Assembly: GCA_003551435.1 (NCBI GenBank)
Contig: PUMQ01000015.1
Location: 1-43,866 of the forward strand
Source of the DNA: Candidatus Nealsoniibacteriota bacterium
GTDB lineage: Bacteria; Patescibacteriota; Minisyncoccia; Minisyncoccales; PWPS01
Length of the DNA stretch: 43,866 nucleotides
Direction: 5' to 3'
Shown piece by piece: positions 17,583 through 25,477 of this stretch. A model generated the notes under the pieces. That model saw nothing but the letters and a program-made list of their open reading frames with translations. It did not search any database and was not told where the DNA came from. Within the stretch, counting starts at the first letter, position 1. Every line of letters begins with the position of its first letter. A program made the position numbers and the translations under genes.

Positions 17583-20500
17583 TTAAAACTTAAAATCAAG
17601 ATCGGACAGGTCTTTTTCTTCTTTGTCTTCTTCTTTGTCTTCTTTTTCTTCTTCTCTTGGAGAAGGAGTTTTTTCTTGAGCGGGGGGAGCTGGGCTTTTC
17701 TTTTCTTCTTTTGCGGGTATGGAAAAAGAGATGCCCGAAAGGTCACTGCCGGCCTCTTCTTCCTTTTCTTTTTCCGGCTCGCTTTCGGGAAAAGAAAAAT
17801 CAAGATCGGATAGATCTTTCTTTTCCTCTTTTCTTTCTGTCTCAGGAGAAGGCTTCTCTTCTTCAGGGGAAGGGGGCTTTGAATAAACGTCGTCTTTTTC
17901 TTCTTGCGGAGGTTCTTCTTGCGGAGGCTCTTTTTTCTTTTCCGGCTTTTGCGAAGAAGGAGAGTCTTTTTTAAGAGTAGGGCGGTATGTTTCTCTCGGC
18001 TCTTTTTCTTCTTCCGCCTCTGTTCCCTTCTCAAGAGTAAAGTTTATTTCATCCAGTTCTTTTATGATGTTTTCTTCTCTTTCTACTATAAGGTCTATCT
18101 CTTTTTCCTCTTTTTCAATTTCCCTTAATCTTTCTTCTATTTCCCACCTTTCTTTTTCCAGGAGGCGTCTTTCTCCTTCCGCTTCCCACCGCTTCTTTTC
18201 TATTTCTTTTTTCTCATTGTGGGATTCAACGAGGTCCTCTTCTTCCTCCAGTTTTCTTTCCGCTTCTTTTGCTTCTTTTTCCTTGTTTTTTACCTCTTCC
18301 AGGCTGCTTTGTTCTTTTTCTTTTCTTTTCGCCAACTCCTCTCTCTTGTATTCCAAAGAATCTTTTATTGCCTGCACTCTGTTTAGTTCTTTTTCCTTTT
18401 CCTTTTTAATCTGCCTCAAGCCGATGGTTTTTCTCTTGTCTTTGAGTTGACGGTCTTTTCTGTTTAGCTTTTCTTCTTCGTTTAGCAGTTGTTGGAAGTG
18501 AAGTTCAACACGGCTCATTTTTTTTCTGACCCTGTCCATTTTTTCTTGGACCTCCCACCTCTCCTTTTCTATCTCTCTTCTTTTTTCTTCGGCCTTCCAG
18601 TGTTCTTTCCCTATTTCCCGGCTTTCTTCCGGGGTTTCTGCCGCTTCTTTTTTTCTTTCTATCTCTTTTTCAAACTCTTCAATCTCCTTTTCTTTTGAGA
18701 CAATAAGGTCTAGTTTTTCTTGGATATGCCTTTCTTTCTCCTTTATGCGGGCTCTCTTCAACGACAAATCTTTCTTTTCTTTTTCCAAAAAGTACCTCCT
18801 CAGCCTTATTCTGTCTCGTTCTTCGTCAATTCTTATCTTCTCTTCTTTGCGGGAAAGACTTTCCTCTTTGTTGCGGATATCTTCTTCTCTGCCTGTCAGG
18901 CGGCGGTGCTTCATTTCCAGCTCTCTTCTTTTCGCTTGTGGCTTATTTAGTTTATCTTTTACCGCCCACGCCTCTTTTTCCAACTTCTTTTTTTCTTCTT
19001 CAAGCTCCCATCTTCTTTTTTCTATACTTTCTTTCTCCTCGGGTTCGTAGGATATTTTCTCTCTTGCTTCTATATTTTCTTTTTTCTCTTTTACCTCTTC
19101 TTCTCTTCGTTTTACCGCCTCAAGCTCTTTTTCTATATACTCTTCTTCTCTTTTGTATTTTTTTATTTCAAGCTCAAGGGACTTCTTTTTTTCAAGAATT
19201 TGGAAAAGCCTGTCATCCAGTTTTTCTTTGATGAGATTTATTTTTTCCAGCCGAAGGTGTCTTTTTTTTCTCGCCTCTTCTATCCTTTCTTCTTCCGACT
19301 TAATTTCTTCTTCTTTGAGCTTTTCTTTTTTTTCTTTTTCTCTTTGCTCCGCCTCTCTGATTTCCCCTTCTTTCTTTTTTCTTTCTTCCTCTTTTAGCGT
19401 GCTTTTTTCTTTTTCCGACAGCTCTTTCTCTCTCCTGTCAATCTCTTCTTCTTCTTTTTCCAGCTTTTTTATCTTTTCGTCAATGGCACTCAGCTCCCTT
19501 TCCAGAGGCCATCTTTTTTCTTCTACTTTTCTTCTTTCTTCTTCGGCCTGCCATCCTGCCTCTATCAGTTCTTTCTCTTTGTCCGTGTCTTTGGCAAGCT
19601 CTTTCTCTTTTTCTATCTCCCGACTCTTTTTTTCAGCGTCACTTTCTTTTTTAAGGACAACTTCCAAGTTATCCGACAGCTGTGATTTTTCGGAAAGAAG
19701 CTTTTCCTTCTCCGCAGAAAGAGCTTCTTTTTTCTCAATCAGCGTTTCTTTTAAATCCTCCGCCGGGGGAGCGTCTTCTGTCTTTTTTTCTTGAGGAATC
19801 TCTTCTTCTTTCGGGCTTTCTTCTAGCTCTTCTTCCTCTGTTTCTTCGGTAGATTCTTGAAGATCGTCCACTTCCGCTCGTACTCTTTTTATTTTCTCTT
19901 TCTCTTCATTAATTTTTTTGTCGAGCTTCTCGATAAGTTCTTCTATTTCCCACCGCTTCTGTTCTACTTCCTTCCTCTCATCTCCCGCCTTCCATCTTCT
20001 TTTTTTAATATCTCTCTGCTTTGGATCCTCGCTGGAAAACAGCTCCTCTTCTTCTTCCAGCTCTCTCTCCTCCCTTTCTATGTCTTTTTCTTTGGAAATT
20101 ATTTTTTCCAATTCTTCTTCTTCCTTGAGCTTGCGCGCTTCCAAAAGCTTTTTGTTCTTAAGCGCTATTTCCGCTTCCTCTTTTTTACCCTTAATTTCTT
20201 GCTCACGAAACTCTCTCTCTTTCTCCTCCTTTTCTTCTTTTATTTCTTCCAGTTTTTTTTCAATCTCTTTTTTTCTTTCGGCCAGAGAATTTCTTTCTTT
20301 CTCAGGGGCGTCTGATTTTCCTTTGATCTTTTCCGCTTCTTCTTCCCATTTCCAAAGCTCTTTCTCAATATCCTTTCTTTTATCTTCAATAAGCCATCTT
20401 CTTTGTCCGAGTTCTTTTTGCTTTTCTACGCTTTCTTCTTTGCTTCCCTCCTCTTGCATTCTTTTTTCTTCTTCATCCAGCTTTTTCCTTTTTTCCTGCA

Positions 20501-20663
20501 GAGAATTTATACTTTCCTTTATCTGGTTTTCTTTTTCCGTTACTTTTGCAATCTCAACATCAAACTCCCCGATCTTTTTCTCGATTTCTTCTTTTTCTCT
20601 TTCAAGCCGCTCTATTTCTTCTTCCACGCTTCGGAGAGTTGATTTAAGGTCGGATTCCTCCAT
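17583..20663 (-). CDS. Giant charged coiled-coil protein (1026 aa) with recurrent RRW...RW motif
   Basis: Continuous heptad-rich ORF; six copies of the two-Trp motif; acidic Pro-rich tail with DLSDLDFSF repeats. Confidence 0.85.
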   Translation of the reverse strand: MEESDLKSTLRSVEEEIERLEREKEEIEKKIGEFDVEIAKVTEKENQIKESINSLQEKRKKLDEEEKRMQEEGSKEESVEKQKELGQRRWLIEDKRKDIEKELWKWEEEAEKIKGKSDAPEKERNSLAERKKEIEKKLEEIKEEKEEKEREFREQEIKGKKEEAEIALKNKKLLEARKLKEEEELEKIISKEKDIEREERELEEEEELFSSEDPKQRDIKKRRWKAGDERKEVEQKRWEIEELIEKLDKKINEEKEKIKRVRAEVDDLQESTEETEEEELEESPKEEEIPQEKKTEDAPPAEDLKETLIEKKEALSAEKEKLLSEKSQLSDNLEVVLKKESDAEKKSREIEKEKELAKDTDKEKELIEAGWQAEEERRKVEEKRWPLERELSAIDEKIKKLEKEEEEIDRREKELSEKEKSTLKEEERKKKEGEIREAEQREKEKKEKLKEEEIKSEEERIEEARKKRHLRLEKINLIKEKLDDRLFQILEKKKSLELEIKKYKREEEYIEKELEAVKRREEEVKEKKENIEAREKISYEPEEKESIEKRRWELEEEKKKLEKEAWAVKDKLNKPQAKRRELEMKHRRLTGREEDIRNKEESLSRKEEKIRIDEERDRIRLRRYFLEKEKKDLSLKRARIKEKERHIQEKLDLIVSKEKEIEEFEKEIERKKEAAETPEESREIGKEHWKAEEKRREIEKERWEVQEKMDRVRKKMSRVELHFQQLLNEEEKLNRKDRQLKDKRKTIGLRQIKKEKEKELNRVQAIKDSLEYKREELAKRKEKEQSSLEEVKNKEKEAKEAERKLEEEEDLVESHNEKKEIEKKRWEAEGERRLLEKERWEIEERLREIEKEEKEIDLIVEREENIIKELDEINFTLEKGTEAEEEKEPRETYRPTLKKDSPSSQKPEKKKEPPQEEPPQEEKDDVYSKPPSPEEEKPSPETERKEEKKDLSDLDFSFPESEPEKEKEEEAGSDLSGISFSIPAKEEKKSPAPPAQEKTPSPREEEKEDKEEDKEEKDLSDLDFKF

Positions 20664-20671
20664 ATTTCTTC

Positions 20672-20700
20672 ATTGTATTTTTATTTCTTAAATAATGCAA
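20672..20700 (-). promoter_or_regulatory. Possible promoter, near-leaderless
   Basis: TTGCAT-17-TACAAT, then 8 nt, then ATG at 20663. Confidence 0.4.
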
Positions 20701-20716
20701 ATAAAAAGGGATAATT

Positions 20717-23700
20717 TTAGAAAGATGTTTTTTGAAGGGGAGACAGTCCGGCTTGGCGCGCCAGGTGTCTTGCTTCCTCCTTTTTCGCTTCTTCAAGCTT
20801 TTTTTGAATCATCATAATTTCTGTTTCCTTGTTTTTCAATTCTTCTTGAACTCTCCATTTTTTCTCCTCAACTCTTCTCCTTTCTTCTTCCGTGTCCCAC
20901 CTCCTTTTCTCGATAACTTTCTTTCTTTCAGGATGGATCTCCTTTTGCTTTTTCAGTTTTTCTATCTCTTCGATAAATATTTCCTCTTCGCTTACAACAA
21001 TATCCAGCTCTTCAATAATCTTCTCTTTCTCTTTTTTTAATCTTTCCAGCGCCCTTTCCATCTTTTTTCGAAGAGGAGGAAGCTCTCTTGCCCGATGGTC
21101 TGCGGAAAGAGTGTTTTTTCTTTCCTCCAAAGATTTTATTTTTTCCCTTTCTTTCCTTTCTTCTTCTTTAAGGCGCTCTATATTTTCTTCAATATTCCAC
21201 TTTTTCTTTTCAAGCAACCTTTTTTCTTCTTCCGTTTGCCATCTTCTCTTTTTTATCTCCATTCTTTTCTTGAAGTTTTTCTGTTTTCCGGCCGCTGTTT
21301 CAAGCTTTATCTTTTTTTCTTCCAGCACTTTTTCATGAGCATCAAGCATTCTTTTTCTCTCTTGGAAAAGATTTATTTTTTTTCTATAACTTCCCGCTTT
21401 TTTACTGCTTGCTTCTATTTGGCTTTTCAGCTCCATTATTTCTTTTTCCAGTCTTAGTTTTGCTTTTTCCGAGGAAAGAAACTCTTTTTCCGCCACCAGC
21501 TTTCTTTTGTTTTCCAAAAACTTTTTTACCTCCTTTTTGAGGTTTTCTTTTTCCAACGAAATTCTTCTTATTTTACCAAGAAGGGGAGAGAGCTGTTTTT
21601 TCCGGTAGAGAATATCTTTTTCCTTTTCCCTTCTCTCTTCTTCAAGCTCCCATCTTCTTTTTTCTGCTGCCGATCTTTCTTCGGGGGTGCTTGCGGAAAG
21701 CTTTTCTTCCTCTGCTGTTACTTCTTGCTCTTTCAACTCTTTTACCTCTTGGTCTGTTTTCTCAAGCTTCTTTCCAATCTCTTTTCTTTTCTGATTGAGT
21801 TTTTTCTCTTCCGCTGTAATCTTTTCCCTCTTTTCTCTCAGCCGGCCGAAATCTTCTTTTATTTTTTGGCTCTTTTCTCTTATGGAAGACTCCATTTCCG
21901 CGCACCTTTCTCTTTTTTCTTCCATAGTAAGAAGCGCCTCTCTGTTTTTAGCTGATTGCAGTTTTTCTAATACGCTTCCCAAGTCCCTCTTGGTGCTTAC
22001 GATTGATTTTTCGACTTCCCATCTTCTTTCTTCAACCCTTCTTCTTTCTTCTTTTATATCCCAGTAGGAAGACGGCAGGTCTCTTTTTTCTTTTGCGGCC
22101 CTCTCCTCAATGCTTTTTTCTCTCTTTTCAATTTCCTCTTCTTTTGCGGAAATTTCCTCCAGTTTCATTCTCAATTCCCGCTCTCTTGCCGTGAGAGCCG
22201 CTCTTTTGTCCAGAAGGGCTTCTTTTTCTTTTCTTGTTTTGTCTATGCTTTCGTCCGTTGCTTCGTATATTTTTTCTGAGATAAACGTTTCCTTTTCTCC
22301 CAGAATCTCGGAGAGCTTTTTTATTTTTCTTTTTAGATCGTTTTCTTTTTTTAGAAAAGAAGAAGCGTAGTCTTTTTTTTCGGAGACGGCTTTTATTCTT
22401 TCTTCCGTTACCCACCTTTTCTTTTCGCAAAGCCTTCTTTTATCTTCAAGATCCCACCTTTTTTTCTTTAAGGCCTCTTCTTTTTCCGGTGAGCCTTCCG
22501 CTTTTTCCCTGGCAAGCAGTTTTTCTATTTTTCCCTTAATGTATTCTTCTTTCTTAAAAATGAGCTCGGCTTTGTTCTGCAGAAACTTTTCTTTCTCGCT
22601 TAGAGCTTTTATTTCCGCAAGAAGAGCCGGCTTTTCTTCAGCAAGAAAGGCGTTCAGCTCTCTTTTTTTCAGCTCTCGCTCTTCTTCCACCCGCTCTCTT
22701 TTTTCTTTCTTTTTTTGCTCTTCTCGCTCTTTCTCTTCTTTCCTTTTTCGCTCTTCTTCTCTTTTTTTCCTTTCCCTTTCTCTTTGTCGCCTTTCTTTCT
22801 CTTCCCTTTTCCTTTTCTTTTCCATCACCAAACGCCTGTGTTCTTCCTTCTTTCTTCTTTCCTCCTCTTCTTTCCTCCTTCTTTCCTCCTCTTCTTTCCT
22901 CCTTCTTTCAAACTCTTTTTTCTGGCGGTTTGTCATCTTCTCTCTTTCTGTTATTTCCGTCTCCTTTTCCCGCAGTTCGCTTTCCATTTTGGAAATTTTA
23001 TCGGAAAAAAGGGTAATTTTTTGCTTGTTTTCTTCAATCAAAGATTGCGTTTCTTCCAATCTTTCTTCCCACTCTCTTTTCTCTTCCTCGGCGTGCTTCC
23101 TTCTTTCTTCTATCTGCCATCTTTCTTTTTCCAATCCCCTTATCTCGAAAGATTCTTTGGCGTGTTTTCTTCTCTCTTCTATGTCTCTTTCTCTTTCTTC
23201 TATTATTGATTTTACCTTGGAAAGCGTTTCCAGTTTCTCGCTTATTCTTTTTACCCGGGCGTTTAGCTGGCCGGCTATTTTAAGGGACAACTCTTTTTCT
23301 TCTTCCAGAATATCAATTTCTTGCCGAATGCCGAGAGCATTAAGTCGCAAGGAGAGTGTTTGCTCTTCTCTTTCGAGTATTTCCAGTTTTTCTTTCTCTC
23401 TCTTTTCTTCTTCTTGAGCAAGAAAGTAATCTTTGGCAAGCCGGCGGTCTTCCTTTTTTTCTTCGGCTATTTTTTTCTCCCAGCCCCATCTTTCCTTTTC
23501 TATTCTCTTCCTTTCTTCTTCTATCTGCCATCTTTTTTCCTCCAAGAGTTTTTGTTTTTCCGGATTTTTTGTCGCTCTCTGTACCTGTTGAATTTTCAGC
23601 TCTTTCTTTTCTACTTCTTCTTCTCTTCTTATCGCACCGGCGCGGTTTTCTTCCAGTCCGGCAATTTTCTTCCGGATGCGATTTCTTTTAACTTCAATAC

Positions 23701-25345
23701 TGTTCTTGTGTTCCCCCGTTTTTCTGAGCGCTTGTTCTACCTCTTTTTTGTGTGCCCGCTTGCTTTCAAGCTCTTTTTTCTTTGTTTCTTTAACTTCCCC
23801 CAGTTCGGACTTAACTTCTTCTTTTCTTTTTTCGGTTTCCTCTTTCCACCTTTCTTCCAGTTTTTCTTCCTCTTTCTTCTTTTCTTCCTCTTCTTCTTTT
23901 CTTTCTCTTCTCTTCTCCTCCTCTTCTTTTTTCTCTTTATCGGCTACTGTTCTTGCTCTTTCTTCGTCTCGAACAGCTTCTCTTTTCCTTCTTATTTCCG
24001 AGAGCTGCCTCTCTATTTCTTCTTGCACGCTTTCAAATGAAGACTCTTTTTGCTTTACTTGTGTTTCTTTTTCTTTTCTTTTCTCCGCCAACTCTTCTTT
24101 TTTTACAGACACTGCCTTTTCTTTTTCTTCTATTTCACCTTCTAATTTTTGGGCACTCTCTCTGAAAGAAGCAATTTCTGTGCGGAAAGACTGGAGCGAT
24201 TTTTTAATGCTTTCTATTTCTCCTTCCGTTTCAGAAATTTTCTTTTGCCTTCTTTCTTTTTCCGCCTTAAGGTAGGCGAGGGTTTTTCCGTCTTTGCTTT
24301 CCCCAAGCTTTTCTTCCTGAGAAGAAATGTTGTCTATCTCCGCTTCCAATCTTGATTTGCGCAAAGAGAGCTCCTCCTTTTTTCTTTCCATAACAGCGAT
24401 CTCTCTTTCTAAGAGTTTTTCTTTGTAGTGAGGATCCAGGAGAGACAATTTGAGGGAAACAATCTCTTCTCTCTCTTTTGCTAAATTCAACTCTTCTCTT
24501 AAAAGAGTTTCTTCTCTTTCTAGCTTGAAAAGAAGCAAGGAAAGGCGCTCTTTCTCTTCTTTTGTTTGCAAAAACTCCTCTTCTTTATTAAAGAAGGCCT
24601 CCATCTCCGCGAAGCTTGCTTCTTTTTCGTTAAGAGATTCTGAATGTTCTTTCTCCATTGAGGCGAGTTTTCCTTCTGCTTGCTCTTTCCCGGTTTCCGC
24701 TTCTTTCTTTTTTTCCAAAAAGTCAATAAGAGACTCTTCAAGCTTTCTTTTTTCGGCCCTCACCGTTTCCAACTCCCCTTGAAGGCTTTTCCTCTCTCCT
24801 TCTTTTCTTTCATCCTCCTCTTTTTTTTCTTTTTCAAGGTCTTCTTCCAGTTTTTTTATTCTCTCTTCTTCCGCTTGCCCCTCTTTTCTTCCGTCTTCTA
24901 TAAGTTTTTTTAAGCCTTCTTCAAGTATTACTTCTTTGTCCGGAGCCTCGTCGGGAACATCTTCTATTGGTTTTTCCCGGACATCGTCGGGCGGCTCGGC
25001 AAAAGGTTCTTTGAAAGACTTTTCTTTTTCAGCTGCCCTCTCTCTGGCTTCTTCTATTTCCTTACGAGCACGCTCTTTTGCCTTTTCTCTGATTTCTTCC
25101 ACAACCTTCCTATCTTCTACTGTTTCTTTCTGCTTTCTTATGGCGGCAGCTACTTCTTCTTTTTGGTGTTTTTGTGCTCCAAGGGAAACACCGTGACCTG
25201 TTGGCTCACCTAATGGAATACTTTTTAGTTTTTGGAGCAAGGGCTCTGCCGTGAGTTTGCGTTTCGGTTTCGGCTCGCCCCTTTGGATGCGGGCAAGATC
25301 TCCCCTCATTGTCCGTATCCCTCCTTGTTGTTGTTTTTCGGACAT
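20717..25345 (-). CDS. Giant charged coiled-coil protein (1542 aa) with recurrent RRW...RW motif and an ER/K single-alpha-helix segment
   Basis: Continuous ORF; seven copies of the two-Trp motif; RRRKEEEERRRKEEEERRKKEE segment. Confidence 0.85.
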   Translation of the reverse strand: MSEKQQQGGIRTMRGDLARIQRGEPKPKRKLTAEPLLQKLKSIPLGEPTGHGVSLGAQKHQKEEVAAAIRKQKETVEDRKVVEEIREKAKERARKEIEEARERAAEKEKSFKEPFAEPPDDVREKPIEDVPDEAPDKEVILEEGLKKLIEDGRKEGQAEEERIKKLEEDLEKEKKEEDERKEGERKSLQGELETVRAEKRKLEESLIDFLEKKKEAETGKEQAEGKLASMEKEHSESLNEKEASFAEMEAFFNKEEEFLQTKEEKERLSLLLFKLEREETLLREELNLAKEREEIVSLKLSLLDPHYKEKLLEREIAVMERKKEELSLRKSRLEAEIDNISSQEEKLGESKDGKTLAYLKAEKERRQKKISETEGEIESIKKSLQSFRTEIASFRESAQKLEGEIEEKEKAVSVKKEELAEKRKEKETQVKQKESSFESVQEEIERQLSEIRRKREAVRDEERARTVADKEKKEEEEKRRERKEEEEEKKKEEEKLEERWKEETEKRKEEVKSELGEVKETKKKELESKRAHKKEVEQALRKTGEHKNSIEVKRNRIRKKIAGLEENRAGAIRREEEVEKKELKIQQVQRATKNPEKQKLLEEKRWQIEEERKRIEKERWGWEKKIAEEKKEDRRLAKDYFLAQEEEKREKEKLEILEREEQTLSLRLNALGIRQEIDILEEEKELSLKIAGQLNARVKRISEKLETLSKVKSIIEERERDIEERRKHAKESFEIRGLEKERWQIEERRKHAEEEKREWEERLEETQSLIEENKQKITLFSDKISKMESELREKETEITEREKMTNRQKKEFERRRKEEEERRRKEEEERRKKEEHRRLVMEKKRKREEKERRQRERERKKREEERKRKEEKEREEQKKKEKRERVEEERELKKRELNAFLAEEKPALLAEIKALSEKEKFLQNKAELIFKKEEYIKGKIEKLLAREKAEGSPEKEEALKKKRWDLEDKRRLCEKKRWVTEERIKAVSEKKDYASSFLKKENDLKRKIKKLSEILGEKETFISEKIYEATDESIDKTRKEKEALLDKRAALTARERELRMKLEEISAKEEEIEKREKSIEERAAKEKRDLPSSYWDIKEERRRVEERRWEVEKSIVSTKRDLGSVLEKLQSAKNREALLTMEEKRERCAEMESSIREKSQKIKEDFGRLREKREKITAEEKKLNQKRKEIGKKLEKTDQEVKELKEQEVTAEEEKLSASTPEERSAAEKRRWELEEERREKEKDILYRKKQLSPLLGKIRRISLEKENLKKEVKKFLENKRKLVAEKEFLSSEKAKLRLEKEIMELKSQIEASSKKAGSYRKKINLFQERKRMLDAHEKVLEEKKIKLETAAGKQKNFKKRMEIKKRRWQTEEEKRLLEKKKWNIEENIERLKEEERKEREKIKSLEERKNTLSADHRARELPPLRKKMERALERLKKEKEKIIEELDIVVSEEEIFIEEIEKLKKQKEIHPERKKVIEKRRWDTEEERRRVEEKKWRVQEELKNKETEIMMIQKKLEEAKKEEARHLARQAGLSPLQKTSF
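22861..22908. repeat. Perfect 2 x 24-bp tandem repeat inside the 1542-aa gene
   Basis: cctcctcttctttcctccttcttt twice in tandem; encodes an 8-residue RRRKEEEE period. Confidence 0.85.
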
Positions 25346-25390
25346 ATCGTACGTTTAGCTCGAGTAAAAATTTCCCGGCAACGTATTGGT

Positions 25391-25419
25391 ATTATAGGGT
25401 AAAATTTGCAAAAAGCCAA
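25391..25419 (-). promoter_or_regulatory. Sigma70-like promoter of the 1542-aa coiled-coil gene
   Basis: TTGGCT-17-TATAAT on the minus strand. Confidence 0.6.
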
Positions 25420-25477
25420 TGCTTTTCGGGAAAGAGCATACGAAAAAAGCAGAGAAGCAATTTTTTACGGAAATTTC

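Noticed and set aside
17357-18034. 225-aa minus-strand ORF (KKRKKKSREKH...)
   Set aside because: Out-of-frame shadow of the purine-rich 1026-aa and 203-aa genes; low-complexity Lys/Arg translation.
19153-20691. Plus-strand Ser/Phe-rich ORFs opposite the coiled-coil genes (e.g. 19153..19794, 19918..20691, 22539..23417, 23676..24275)
   Set aside because: Antisense of GAA/AAG-rich codons gives UUC/CUU (Phe, Ser, Leu); biased shadow ORFs, not genes.
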